A stretch of 64,000 nt of DNA from Alopecurus myosuroides (GCA_028641055.1 CM054059.1:433942167-434006166), one strand, 5' to 3'; counted from the first letter of the stretch, positions 10,601 to 22,945 are shown. Numbers and translations: made by a program. The notes: generated by a model from the sequence alone, not told the origin.

Positions 10601-11586
10601 CCCCCTTTTCTTCGTGGGGGCTCGATTAGCCACGCACGCACAGCACGTGGTTCTTTGGGCTTGATGCGAAGAAGAGTTGGGTTGTGTTGAGTGCCTCGCT
10701 TGGTGGAAAGGCCTTTCCATCTGGCGGGTCATTCTTACGTGTACGGCCAAATTGGTGCATCCCTGCAGGGTTAATCTTCTCGAGAAGCCGTGTTGTCCGC
10801 GGTTATGGATGACTTGGTGAAAGTGCTGGCTAACAAGTACTCAGACAACTTACACTTAACGATGATAACTTGACTAGTAATATAGATTACCTCCACCATA
10901 AAAATGAATGTCACTTTAATCAACAGTGTGAGTTTCCTTGGGTTGCTTCCTTAGTAGGGGGTAACACTGGATGGGTATTGTTTGGTGAGTAGTTATAGTT
11001 GGTTTTGTCGCGCTATCTTATCCCTTTCTTTTAGCCGGATGTTGTAGCGTGTCTCTGTAGTTAGTTAGTGCAGCCCGCTGCCGCTTCTTTGCAATAATCC
11101 CTTCCTTTCTGTTGTACCCAAAGTATTTGTACCTTGTGATGATTGGTTACGCTGGTATCTTGTGAGTATGGTTTATCCGCTTGCCAGTACTTAACCGTAC
11201 TGACCCACGAATCCATTTCGTGGCTGCATATTCCACATTGCAGTCAACAGGTTTGAAGTCTGACGACGTTAGCTTGGGAATCCCTCCGGCTTGGCCTGGG
11301 CAGGGATTGGACGCCATCGGTTATCTTTAGGACTCTTAGTCCAATTTGTATCTTGTCCGTAGTCGGACGCTATGTTGTTTCTTCCGCTGTCATTTGGATC
11401 TTTGTATTGTATCAGTTGTATCCTTGACTCGTTTGAGTCGTCTTGTATATATCTTTTCTGTTGTTGTTGTGGATTATTTGTGAACTGTTGTAATGTTATC
11501 ACAAGTGGCAAACCGGAATCGGTTATTATGTGGATTTTGGGCGGAAATGCTGAAATCTGCATAGTGCCCGATCCCGGGGCGTCACA
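7612..11586 (+). repeat. 3' LTR of G (about 3975 bp)
   Basis: The likely start is TGTCGTCTCTAACACCC, matching the TGTAACATCCC and TGTCACACCCC starts of J and K; the end is GGCGTCACA. Order inside: AT-rich zone, GC-rich leader (about 8100-8700) with a donor-like AGG|GTGAGCC (GT at 8611), a tRNA-like module (8812-8884), a very AT-rich zone (8930-9840) and a mixed 3' part. Long ORFs in 8013-8976 fall in the GC-rich leader, overlap on both strands and match no family I know, so I do not call them genes. The start is less certain than the end. Confidence 0.7.
8812..8884 (+). other. tRNA-like module inside the LTR of G
   Basis: The A box TAGCCCAGTGG (8819-8829) and B box GGTTCGAATCC (8864-8874) both fit the pol III consensus. 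Their 45-base start-to-start spacing equals positions 8 and 52 of a tRNA. The presumed acceptor strands do not pair and only three T-stem pairs form, so this is not a working tRNA gene. A fossil SINE head or an internal pol III promoter are the options. Confidence 0.55.
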
Positions 11587-11668
11587 TTCCTAAACAAAGA
11601 AATAAAACAACAGACGGAAATAGATCTTACCAATTCTCTTACCAATTCCACTTTCCAATAGATCTTCA

Positions 11669-11687
11669 CTCCCCGGCAACAGCGCCA
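11669..11687 (-). promoter_or_regulatory. PBS of element A, tRNA-Asp
   Basis: The minus strand reads TGGCGCTGTTGCCGGGGAG, one base from the complement of the 3' end of plant tRNA-Asp, the primer typical of Athila-type elements. It lies 11 bases from the LTR end. Confidence 0.75.
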
Positions 11688-11698
11688 GAAAATAGTCT

Positions 11699-13175
11699 TG
11701 ATGACCCACAAGTATAGGGGGTGTATCGCAGTACTTTCGATAAATAAGAGTGTTGAACCCAACAAGGAGCAGAAGGGTTGACAAGCAGGTTGGATAGAGG
11801 ATTCGCTGTGTTTTTGATGGTTTTTTGATATAGCAGATAAATAAAGTGCAAGTAAATAAAGACAGCAAATATAATTGCAGCGAGTGGCCCAATCCTTTTG
11901 AGATGAAAGGACGATCCGGTTGTTCTACTTATGATTACCAAACGTTCTCGAGGACACATGGGAATTTCGTCAAGTGCTTTCGCTTCATATAGTTGATTAA
12001 TATTTATTGGTTCGATAGGTGTCGTGTGGGTGAACCTGTGCTCATGCACCGCCCAACTAGGACTAATACATACTTGTGATTATACCCCTCGTAAGCATCC
12101 GCAAAAACAAGAAAGTAGTTAAGATAAATCTAACCACATCCTTAAAACTCCGGGATCCTACACTCCCTCGTGCATTGGTTTCCTAACGGGGGTTTAGGTT
12201 TCTGTCACTCCGGCAACCCCAGAATTAGTAGCCCAATACACAACGCATCCTCCTAGGACCATAAAGGTGAAGTATCATGTAGTCAACGCTCACATGACAC
12301 CACTAGAAGAATAGCACCACAACTTAAATATCAAACCACTAGATATTACTTCAACATAATTCCACTACTAACATCATGACTTCTCCCATGTCCTCGAGAA
12401 CTAAGCGAAATACTCATAAGAAATAATATGGATCATAATCGGAGGTGATATAATGGTTAATAACAATCTGTTCATTGAATGTATCTCACAAGCATCTACT
12501 AACAAGTAATCCACACCGTGAGAGAGATCTAGTGAAGAACAACGATAAAGACCTCTAATCGTTACAGAGGGATGAAGGTGGATGATGAGGGTGATGGTGC
12601 TGGTGGTGATGATGATGACGATGACGATCTTGATGATGCCCGGAGCAATGACGGTGGAGATGGTGATGATTCCCCCTCTCCGGGGAGGAATTTCCCCGAC
12701 AGATTTCTCCCTGTCAGAGAGTTTTCTCTCTCTTTTGTTTTCTGCCCTGAGGCGGCACCGGAATATTTTTTTGATGATGTTCTGGGGCTTAGGGTTCCTT
12801 GGAGGTCAAGTACGCGAAAGGGGGCGACCAGAGGTGGGCTAGGGTGGCCACACCACCTGGCGGCGCGGCGGGGGGGTGCCATCCCATTTTGTGGGCCCCC
12901 TGTGCCCCCCCCCCTCTGGCTGCCCTCCTGGCTAGCTTCCTCCTCGGAACTTCTAAGACTTCTCTGGGATCCCCCATCTTCTTTTGATCTTCTGAAATAG
13001 GGTATCTCGACGGTGCTTTTTTCCATCAGATTTCTGGTTCTGGTGTTTATTCTCCAAAAATTATGAAACATGCAAAATAAGATGAAACAACATAAGTAAT
13101 GCATCATAATATGAAATATATCAATGAATAATAGAAAATAACAGTATAAAATAGTGATGAAAAATGGACGTACCA
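11699..13175 (-). repeat. 5' LTR of element A (1477 bp)
   Basis: On + it runs from TGATGACCCACAAG to AAAATGGACGTACCA, i.e. TG...CA on the minus strand. It holds a GAT/GGT-rich stretch (12570-12660), which yields spurious Asp- or His-rich ORFs on both strands, and a GC-rich block at 12830-12930. Its right end cuts into the antisense ORF of element F. Confidence 0.8.
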
Positions 13176-14400
13176 AGGGGATGGAATCCAAGTCCACTTC
13201 AGCAGCTTCAGCCAAACCTTCCAGAAACGGGATGGTACCCGCCTTGGTTGGTTCACTAGGGAGGACATTAAGATTCTAGAGGAAAAAAGAAGTCTATTAA
13301 TGAAAGAGAAGATCACTCGAAAAGGAAAGTAGTATAAGAAAGGCAGAAATCAGAAAACAGAAGGAAAAAAACTTACCTTAGTGCGTTCAGTCGAAGAGCA
13401 AAGCGGAGGTAGAGCAGGCGTCAAATCGACTACTTCATTTTCGTTCACTCGTGTGATCTGACGTAAGAATTGCTCGAGTTCATTACTCGAGAGTTCCTCG
13501 TGGCACAAGCGGTGGGTCGAGTCAGCACTCGAATAAGCCCACATAGGGACTGTCCAAGCCTGTAGAGGTTGCACTCAACGCTTGAGGAAAACAGCGGCTA
13601 GGTGGGTTCCAGTGAGCCCTTCATCCTTTAGAGTGGAAACTTGCGCCACCAGGTCTTTGGTCTGAGCAACCTCTTCAATAGGGAGCTAATTTTTCCACGA
13701 GCTCCTGGGAACTACTAGATTGTCCAAATTCGCGATCTGTTAGAGTTGCAGGAGTCCTTCGCGTAGAACCATCGAATCCTCCAGCCGGTGACGAGGTTGA
13801 CAAAGCACATCGAAAAGTACCCCGACTTCGGGTTGACTTGTATGTTACAACCCCAACTTCATGCGTGTCGCTGCTACTAGGATGCACCTTAACATTGAAG
13901 AAATGTTTGAAGAGGGCTCAGTGTGGTGCTACCCCGAGGTAGCACTCGCACAACACGATGAAGCACGCAAGGTGTTGCACCAAGTTGTGCGACGCGTCAT
14001 GCAATTGCACGCCGTACGCCTCCATGAGCGCCGGAAGAAAGGGGTGAAGAGCGAAGGATACGCCTCTAGAGATGTGGCCCATGAAGGCCACTTGTTCGTT
14101 AGCCTCCGGGAGTGTGCGTACCTCTGAACCTGGGCGCCTCCATCATCCGGCTTGAAGGAGCCCTTCACGTTCGGCGGTGGTGAGGAACTTGTCCGTGCCG
14201 ATTGATTTCGTCCATTTTCCTTCCTTTCGCTGCAGGACCTCCACGCTGCTAGCCGCCGAGGAACCGCCATTCTTTTGGGTCTGTACCATGGCGTGGATTC
14301 GAGAAAGCTGGAGGAGCGCACCGATGGTTATGAGCAGGGAGCTGGAGCGGATGCGGGCGCGAGGAAGAAGAAGGGGACATTTACCCCTCCTCCCCCGCGG
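13176..14400 (-). pseudogene. Antisense PF04195-like gene of element F, frameshifted
   Basis: Reading leftwards: an ATG at about 14290 opens a Ser/Gln-rich start, then near 14120 the frame changes. The PF04195-like core follows, recognisable in pieces: a stretch ending EAYGVQLHD, then LVQHLACFIVLCECYLGVAP, then FKHFFNVKVHP. Further left (13575-13380) is a part with SSNELEQFLRQITRV, and after an apparent intron the exon ending AEAAEVDLDSIPL at 13176 is cut by element A. At least two frame changes make it non-functional. The order and orientation match the antisense gene of T1 and T2. Function unknown. Confidence 0.6.
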
Positions 14401-14408
14401 TATTTATA
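14401..14408 (-). promoter_or_regulatory. TATA box of antisense gene (F)
   Basis: TATAAATA on the minus strand, about 110 bases upstream of the candidate ATG and preceded by a CTGGC context. Same relative place as in T1 and T2. Confidence 0.55.
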
Positions 14409-15288
14409 GCCAGGTAAAAATCATCCTCACCGTTATTTTCCCTCAGGATAGATCTTCCCTACATGTGCCGGAAGGAGGCCAGCCGCTCCGCCTCCACGAT
14501 GCCCACTACACGAGATAATATAGGCATTTACTAACAATCCCTAAATTATCGTGCTCCGAACGGTAAAAAAGTGTTCAATCTCCACTCGAGCAAGCCAGCA
14601 CCTGACAGGATAAATCCATGTCACAGCAATGTCTTATCCCCTGACAGAGAAACAGGGTATTACGTCACTCTTGGCGATTACTACCCGATTAATAAAGCCC
14701 TCTAGTAACGAAAAACTTCACTCGAGGCATGAATAGCCTTTCAGGAAGGAGAAATTTACTCGAGTGGGCGTGTAATTCGAGGTTTCCTCCTTCACTTTTC
14801 TCTCGATTAACTCGAATAAATCTAGCTTTGAGTACCCCAGAGGCGTACAGCTACTCCAAAGCTCTGGATGTCGTGCACATAAGCATGAAGGTAAGATTCG
14901 CGAAACATTTCCAACGTCCTGGGATTTGCACCATCGCTGCACTACCTAATATTTCCCGTACCAGCAGGTATGATGAAAATATTGATGGGTTTATCGGGTA
15001 AAACTAACCGATAACTAGAATTCGACTCCGTAAGACTTCAGCAGCTCGAGTTGGGTTATCCCAGGACTTTCCAGGATCGAGCAAGAGGACTCAAACCCTG
15101 AGTAGCTTAATCGGTGTGTTCTCCCAAGTGAGATTAATTGACCTCAACCCATCGAGTAGCTCAAACCCGTGCAATCATTTTCCTCCCAGAAAGGTTATTT
15201 GCAGAAAAGGCACCTCGAGTAATCTACCTAAGAAATTTGAGTCCCTAGATCGAGTCTTTGACTCCATCAGACACTCGAGGGCTACTAT
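14409..15288 (+). other. Spacer of element F between antisense promoter and 3' LTR
   Basis: No ORF that I can support. Repeated CTCGAG/CTCGAGT words occur throughout, as in the LTR flank. It ends in the PPT region CACTCGAGGGCTACTAT. Confidence 0.5.
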
Positions 15289-15726
15289 TGTGGGTGTACC
15301 CGAGAGACCATCCCTTAAGAGGGTACGCAGTGCGGCCCACTAAGGTGTACTGCAAGAGTCCTCAAGCAATATATATGGAGGCCCACGTAGATTTGGGCCA
15401 CGACAGAAGTAAAGTCTAGATCAAAAAGATTAGGAAGGAGTAGTTACTAACTTGGAGTCGAAGTCCAATACATGTACAACCCCTGAGACCTCTCCTAACT
15501 ATATAAATCATAGGAGGGGGTCACAACAGGCACATACAACCCTAGATTCAGAGCTATCCGGGATCTAATCTCCGGAGAGCACGCCCTATAATCGACACTT
15601 TTCATATCACCGAAATAATTTCGGCGGGCAGTAACCCGTCAAATCGAGTAGTCCACCAACGCCCCTTTTCCTTTATCAAACCCCGGGTCCATAACCATAG
15701 GGATTTTTGAGTTCAGATCCTCAACA
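15289..15726 (+). repeat. 3' LTR of element F (about 438 bp)
   Basis: Starts TGTGGGTGTACCCGAG after the PPT region. TATA box TATATAAA at 15499-15506. The end at CCTCAACA is a guess from the expected CA ending; no second LTR is present to fix it. Confidence 0.5.
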
Positions 15727-16486
15727 GTATCAGTCCAACTACTACAATTCCACGACAAGCACTTAGTACCCGTGTGTGTCTAGGAGGATATCGAGCTAAG
15801 TGTAAAGGTCAAGAAAGAGCATCCCGACCCCATATCTGCATGTCACCTGGAAGGTGCCACACCGAAAACCGGTATAATCCTTACTATGTGGCAATCTAGG
15901 TCGCCAATTAACTCTTTCTCTTGTATGTCAATCTTGTGTATGTTGATGTTAGTATTTTGTAGAATGGCACCACATATTCAACGGAACATGCTTGTGATAT
16001 TTTCTTGGTTTAAGGTAGTCCCGGTCTAATCAGGTCTATAATTTGTAATGAACTATATGTGAGTTAGTCACTACCCCCGGATACTAATAAGCCATGTGTA
16101 CTGGACAGATAGCAAACATTTTCTCTCATGGAGCTAAGAAAGCGTTTCCTATGGACAAACTCTAAATCAATGCAAACATTAGTACATAGTGATTGTCATT
16201 AATTACCAAAACCACACATGGGAGAACCATGCTATTTCAGTCGCATTCTACCACGTCTCCAATGTATTTGGCCGGGATTCAAGTAGGGGAGCAAAGAGAA
16301 AGGAGCATCAGCGGCTCACTACGGCAACTGTAGTGGTAGTTAGGTTGTCCAGAAATCCTGATGTAATAAAAGTGTTAAGACTTTCTTAGTTCCGTAAGTC
16401 ATTGAAACTACCCCCAAAGTTGACACAAATTACCCACTCGACCATCGGTAAGTGGAAAAACAATTCACTACGATAATTATCTGATC
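15727..16486. other. Unassigned DNA
   Basis: No ORF, LTR end or repeat that I recognise. Composition is mixed and not markedly AT-rich. May be host DNA or an old element. Confidence 0.4.
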
Positions 16487-16785
16487 TTTTTTTAGAAACA
16501 CGGTACAAACAAAAGTCCTCACATACACGCGCATACACTCATCTAGATGAACAGAACACGCACACCCTAGCCCTATGAGGCTATGAGAACCTCCGAGAAA
16601 CTAAACCGAAGGGTCTTGAGATTGACGAATTCACCACTTGCGTGTCGCTGTCGACGGAAACGTCGCCTCCCACTGAAATAATATTTCGCCTAAATATGAC
16701 ACACATGTGTCAAACCTAGGGTTTGTACTCCGGTAGGCTGGGGGTACACCCACCCTCATAACCATGCAATCACAGGTTGGTTCAC
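16487..16785 (-). mobile_element. Au SINE (tRNA-derived), minus strand
   Basis: The right end, read on the minus strand, is GTGAACCAACCTGTG, the conserved head of the Au SINE of Triticum/Aegilops. The body has the family phrase near 16655-16675 (GACGGAAACGTCGCCTCCCAC on +) and the ACACGCGCATACACTCA phrase near 16527. The 3' end is a T7 tract on + (16487-16493). The tRNA part is diverged. I could not find clean TSDs. Confidence 0.8.
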
Positions 16786-16902
16786 AGTAATCCTCTAACA
16801 GATCAGTTTTGTTTCGTGTTACTTTCCTCCAATCGATCCCTCCGTGTGTGTTTTGGATAAGCTACATGCCCCCATACACCGCCTTAGGTCTGGCCTACTG
16901 CC

Positions 16903-16910
16903 TATATAAA
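16903..16910 (+). promoter_or_regulatory. TATA box, possible host promoter
   Basis: TATATAAA, 32 bases before the TSD of the LINE retroposon. If the LINE and element K are removed, it lies just upstream of the ORF starting at 33247. Confidence 0.4.
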
Positions 16911-17028
16911 GCAAGGATCAAAGGAGCCATCACGGACACAACTCGTGAATATCAACCCCCCTTTTTTCCGCCCCGCTCGTCCCCGTGAGCGACGGCGGCG
17001 GAAACCCTAGCCCAATTTCCCCGCGACC

Positions 17029-20000
17029 TGTCACACCCCAATTTTTGGAATCTTGTACTATGCTCAAGAAGACAAAATTAGGGACAACAATTTTTTTCTA
17101 ACAACATGATTGTTTGAAATAACATGTGTTATGATCTTAATCATATTTGCAACACAAGTTTTGTTTCTTGATAAAACCAATACCAATTTTTTCCAGAAAA
17201 CAATTCTATTATTTTTCCTGATATTTTCCCTGATGTTTTTCCTAATATTACTTGAGTGGTTTTCATTACAAGACTTGGATCATTCTTGTTTGCATCTTAA
17301 AATGAACTTTTAATTTTGTTGGATCCAAGAAAACAAAATCTCAAAATGATTTATGAAAGTTTTCTTTTAAGTTTTCTATAGAAAACAATCCCTGAAAATA
17401 TAGCCAAGTACCTGTTTTCTACTTTTGTTTTCAATAGGCTATAAAATGTTATTTTATGTTTTCTTGACTTTTCTTTGAACCTTGATATATGTACTATAAA
17501 TACATTAGCTTGGTTTTATTTTTGGATTAATAAAAATTATCTTTTGCTTGTTGTCTTTGTGGTATAAAATTAAGGCTGAAAAAGATATTTTTGGAAAACA
17601 GAGAAAAACAGAAAGTACACCTTTTTCCATATTGTTTTCATGGCCTTAAACTATTTCAATTTTGTTTTCAAAGATGTTTCTGAAAGTTAGTAACATGGTT
17701 AACAAGTTCCCACTTTGAAAATAAACTTTGGGAAACATTTGAACCTTGAAAACAATCCCAACTTTTTGTTCTTTTCTTCTGTTTTCCACACTTAGAAATT
17801 TCTCTAAGTCCTTAAGACTGAATTTTCTGAATTTTTTGAAACAGTTGCTATTACCCTTTTGGGCAGTTGTTTTTACTTATTTTTGGTTCAAAACTTGGTA
17901 ATGCCACTTTGTCATTCGTGTTGACCAGGACTTAGACTTCACATTGGATCCCTGGGAGGGCTTCTAGAAGCCTTAGCTTGCAAGGAAAGTCAAGAGGGAA
18001 ACGAGTGGGCAGTGGGGTAGGGCAGGGCATGGGCACACATGTGCCAAGGGGCACTCTGGCCATCCCTCGCCTCCTCCTCCTCCCAAGAGCCGTTGACGAG
18101 GCCATTGACCCCCCTGGCACTCACCATTGCCCTGTGGCGTCGTGGACACGCCTTAGAACGCCCCCCCCCCCCCCCCCCCCCCCGAACGGTTTTGTGCAAC
18201 ACCGAGAACGCCCCCGTGCCATCCCTCCCACTACCATGGCTAAAAGCCCCCAACACCGCGTCCCTCTTGCCAGTATGCCCCCTCACTCCCCCACCCTTGC
18301 CTCCCATAGAAAGAATTGGGTCCAAGCTCTCCGGTGAGCTCCAGGAGAACGAGACCCACCGCGGCCACCGAGCTCGAGCTCTAGGTGGTGCGACCTCCCC
18401 GTATGGTTTCCCCTCCTCCCGCCGCCTGTTTCGAGTTCACCATAGTACCGCGGGTCTCCCTGACATCCCCCTGGGTCCCCTCGCTTGCAGGACGGACCTC
18501 GCCGCCGATCTCTCCGCCGCGGCCGCATCGCCGCCCTCCGCCGTTGCACGCTGCTACCGGCGCCAAACTTGGCGCCCCTCCAGCGCCCCGAGTGCCAGCA
18601 CCCTCCCCTAGCCCCGCGTCGTCCTCGCCGTGCGCCACGGTGAGCCCCTGGTCGTCACCGTCTTTTCCCACCGGGCGTAGGAGAGAGAGGGAGTGAGGGA
18701 GAAGAAGGCGCCGGGAGCGTTGATCCGAAGATCAACGGCTCCTGTGGAACCCTCCGTATCCCGCGTCTCGCCGCGTGCGCACGCCCGCGTTGGGCCGCCC
18801 TGGCTCCTTGTTGGGCCTGCGCAGAGAAATCCCAGCCCGCCTGTGTGTTATTTATTTTCTTTTTAATCTTTGCAGAAATCATTTGATTACTTTGATCTTG
18901 TTAAAAATATATCTTGTGCTAGATAAATTCCACAAAATTTTGTGGCATTAGTTTTGTGTTTTCTTAACCACCTCCAAGTGGTAGATCCCTGTTTGCACTT
19001 TTATTTTGTCTGTGGAAATTAAAATGGCACTCACTGTCTGTGGGGTCATTTTGATCATAACTTTTTGAATCTGTAACTAAAATGGCCAAACTAAAATGTT
19101 TTGGATATCTATTGAATATATCTATCCATATGATTTTTCCTCGCATCAAGGTGAGCTACCAAATGAGAATGCCATCCATTTTGGTAAAAGGCTAGTAGGC
19201 TTTTCTAAGATTTTTAGAATGAGATTAAAAATGATTTTTGAAGTGAATCCAACTAGATGAGTTTGATATTGACTAGATCTATCTAATTCTATCCTGGATT
19301 AATTTTTGGAGCTCTAGATTAATTTTGGTGAACAACACTTTTCTGTTTTTGTTTCTCGTTGTGTTTTTGTTTGAATAAAAATGTGTGATTGTTGAATCTT
19401 GTTTCCTAGCATGTGTAGAGTTGCTATCACGTGTTTTAAGTTGTTTTCTTGCAGTACATCTACCTTTGAAAGTGTGTGCATGTTTGGAAAGTTAAATAAA
19501 AATAGGAATAGCATTTGTTATTTTCTAGTCTTATTGTTTGGAATATTTATGTGAGACAAATCTTTGTGTGCTTGATTGAATAAGTTTAGTCTATAATAGA
19601 AATGGATCCAGTACCATTTTAGTACTGTTATTTTGATGTTATTACCTCTGTTAGCTTTCATGTTGTTTTATAGCAAAGCATGTGTAAGTTTTGTTATTTA
19701 TTTGCACTAGTATTTTTTTCACTAGAATGAATAACCTTGTGTTATTTTTTTTGTCATACAAATTTTGTCATGTGTGACCAGAGGCTTTGTACCTATTTCG
19801 CCTTCGTACTAGTGGACCCATAACCCACTGGTCCCATTGCATCTTGGCTGAGGATGAAATCCCCAACCATACATGTGTTTGAAGATAACATCTTTTATTA
19901 TATGAGTGATTATTATTTTCCACCATGGAAAATAAGTTGTTTGTTTCACTTATGCAAGTGAAAAGTTTATTTATTATTTTTAAATACTAGTATGTTTAGG

Positions 20001-22941
20001 TGAGATTCATTTGTTAGCATAGTATTACTTAAGGGTATCATGTTAAGAAGTGCCTCGCTATTGTTTGCTTGAAATTCAATTGTATGCAAAGTAATTCCTT
20101 GTGAGTGATAGATTGTTTGGGAATGATTTATAATTGAGTGTTTGGATTTTTGAAAAGGTTTAGTTTACCTTTGATTGAGTGCATAGCTACTGGTTGTGTA
20201 GTTTATACCTTGGTTGCTTGGTATTTAATTGATTAGAAAAGCATGCATGACTAGAATGGGTTTATGCTTGCTTAATAGATGTTCTCATAGAATCCTTTTA
20301 TGGTGTTGCTTACTAGCATGTGTAATATTTGTTTACTGTTAGTAGGTATATTTATGTTCATGACTTGCTTGTTTATAGTTAAGCATCATTGTAGCATTGT
20401 TTGCTTCTCTAGTGTTGAACTAGTGTCACCACTAGAAATTGTGGTTTTGCTCAAGTACTGTTATCTTTTATTTTAGGAGTGTATGATTTATTCTAGCATG
20501 TTTAGGAAGTTATTACTTCTGTTATTATGCCATGACATCTTGAATTGCTTGTTCTATAGTTGTATACTACAATTATTTCTTATAGCATGCTTGGGTAGAA
20601 TTTTCATACTAGTGTGCTATGAATGTAGTCCCATTTTTATGTTATTTGATAAGTATATTATTCTTGTGTGATGGTTGTGTTTTAGGTTATTTTTATGACA
20701 TGTTACCATTGATTTTAGCTACTGGTATGTTTGTTAAATTTTCATGATTGATGGATCCCATAGCTTTAAGTAAACATAAGCATAGTCTTTAACTAGCATA
20801 TTCATATGTGATATGTTCGCTTGCTGTTTGGAAATTGCTTGAGTGATTGCCTTAGCATGAGAATTGTACCTATGTTATTATTGTGTTAGTTTTATGGTTG
20901 TGCTTAGTAGTATCTTGTTACCTATGCATTTATTTTATACATGAACTTGTTTGGTGATGATTGCTTGTGTGTTGTTAATACCCACTGCCATGGGTATTAC
21001 TTTGATTGATTGCTATTATTTTAGTAGCGTCGCCCTTTACGCCCACAAGCTATATTTTAAGCTTCTGGAATATCTTATTATGAGAGTGGTACACCCACTG
21101 CATATATGATATGTAAGATGTGGGATATGGTTTCCCAACCATATGTTTGTGTGACGATAGTTTTGTACCCTGAGAGTTATGTGAGATAGTTTTCTCGACA
21201 ACGTTTGAGTGATTGCGCTAGTATAAGTTTGCTTGTTGTATGTGTTGTTTAGTTTAGTTGTTTGGTCTTTAGTTCTGAGTGTGTGTCTTTTATGCTTTTA
21301 CAACGCTAGAAAACGAAGAAGAAGAAGAAGAAGTTGTGAAGTTGTGCATCAAGTTCAAACTACTTCAAGGCCAGGGACATTGAGAGTTTTAAGGCAAGCC
21401 ATCCTGATGCTTGCTGTTACTACACTTATCATTATCAATCATGCATGTTTTACTTGTGAAATTTTTACAAAACTTTGATTACCAAAAACTATTTTTGAGT
21501 GACTATTACTACTATTAATATTATATATAGCATTACTATGCCAGTAGTTGATACTTGGTGTTACCAAGCCCATAGCCACCAGATGGTATTTATTACCACT
21601 CAAAAGTATAAGTACCTAAGTGGACATCCTAAAAATATGTTTTTGCAAAAAAAAAGCCTTTATGGAAAACCCGGAGAAAAGGCTGAGCCTTATTCACCGG
21701 AGGATTGTGGAAGTGGTCATTTTTTGGGAAAATGGTGTTTTACAAAAATGACACATAACCTAGTCTTCACCGGACAACCTTTACCGTACTGCCACCCTAT
21801 CTCAACATGAGCACGGGGCTTAACTTGAAGTTTGTTCTTGTTAGAGTGTGTTCTATCTCAAATTTCTATGAGGGTCGTCGTGCCCTCGAACCGATTGTCG
21901 CCAGGAGGGGTATACGGGACATACAGAGTGAGGGATTAAGTTCTCCTCCGGTTGCAGCAGTTGGGGCTCCTGTCTTGGCGGGGATTAGCCCGGTGCCGGG
22001 GGTGGGGACACTCGACTGAAGAGATAAGCATATTCTAGATTGAACATAGTGGATGGTTAGGATCAGTTATCTCATGTTTACATACTGTTGTTACAGCCCG
22101 TGGTTGTTCACGGCGGATGTACTCGATCTGGTGGATTGTGTACACCTCTGCAGAGTACAACTATTTCGGAATAGCCCCGTCCTCGGATATGGACAGTTGA
22201 ATGGCCATGTAGCTAGCATTGTGTCAATGTATTCAAAAAGGAGTTTCCAAAAAAGGTGTTGGACTTGTGAAGTACTGAAAGGAGGAATTCTTGTACCGTG
22301 GAGGTACCGATGATGAAAAGTCATAAGTTGTTTTACAAAAAGTTTTGCAAAGGAAATCTTTCTTTTCTAAACAAAAACTGGAAGTTGATTCCAAGAATTT
22401 TTGCAAATAGAAAACCTTCTTTTAACAAAGTTTTACAAAACCTCTTGTACATGTGATATCTACAAGAGAAAGAAAACTATATTATTTTCTTTTCAAGTAT
22501 CTTCTTCAACGAAGATACAGAGATTTTCAAAATCAGCTATGATATATCTTTCATATACCATTAGTTTCGTCCCTGGTATCAACTTGCCAGACATCAAGAA
22601 GGAATCTCAGAAGGAGAGAGATGAAGAGGAGTACGGAGCTGATGGTTTTGCGAACTAGGATCGTCTCCCCGTCAGCAGCCTGTAGCTTAAGGCGTGACTT
22701 GGGCTCTACTACGTTTGTGTGTGTTAGTCTTCCGCTGTGTGTTGTGTGTTGCCCTGCGTGGCAGTTGTATTAGACTTGGTCATGTGACTATGTTTCTTTG
22801 TAAGTGTTTTATGCAATCGTGTAATGGATATTGTATCAGTGTACCAACTGGATATGTTGTTCACGACTGGTGTGATCTGGGATCGTGAATGCATGCATAT
22901 CGAAGGTGTCCCTGAACAGTGGTTCTGGGGCGGACCTTACA
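17029..22941 (+). repeat. 5' LTR of K (5913 bp)
   Basis: Contains a GC-rich leader (about 17980-18830) with a C23 run (18161-18183) and a donor-like CACG|GTGAGCCCC (GT at 18640). A long T/TG-rich zone (18850-21230), a (GAA)n stretch (about 21316-21333) and a mixed 3' part follow. It lacks about 105 bp present in the 3' LTR (near 22560). Confidence 0.9.
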
Positions 22942-22945
22942 GAGT

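Larger units (their letters stand above)
6891..11586 (+). mobile_element. Non-autonomous long-LTR retrotransposon G (LARD-like)
   Basis: The terminal 231 bp of the LTR (6891-7121) is repeated at 11356-11586 with few differences. The left copy is followed by a tRNA-iMet PBS (7124-7135), the usual position for a + strand gypsy element. The interior is about 490 bp with no coding capacity; the right LTR is about 4 kb. The 5' LTR is cut at 6890 by T1. The right end joins the interior of Athila-like element A. The LTR shares blocks with element J (for example, the GGCACCGG...GAGGCCCGGCG block near 10320 and 37872), so G and J are related families. Confidence 0.82.
11587..13175 (-). mobile_element. 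Athila-like gypsy element A, 5' end (minus strand)
   Basis: A minus-strand element. Its 5' LTR is 11699-13175, followed leftwards by a short leader, a PBS and about 80 bp of interior, where element G is inserted. The LTR is the same family as those at 47076-48498 and 53512-54857. These resemble the Sabrina/WHAM/BAGY-2 group of Triticeae Athila elements (family name not certain). Confidence 0.75.
13176..15726 (+). mobile_element. Tat-like gypsy element F, 3' part
   Basis: A second Tat-like family, recognised by a minus-strand PF04195-like ORF (13176-14400), a minus-strand TATA box, a spacer and a + strand 3' LTR preceded by a CTCGAGGGCTAC PPT region like that of T1. Element A interrupts it on the left. 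It is clearly diverged from T1/T2 in sequence but has the same architecture. Confidence 0.65.

Noticed and set aside
12562..13215. Asp-, His- or Ser-rich ORFs around GAT/GGT repeats (also 47967-48194, 54342-54705)
   Set aside because: Simple-sequence block shared by LTRs A, B and C; the coding appearance comes from the trinucleotide-like composition.
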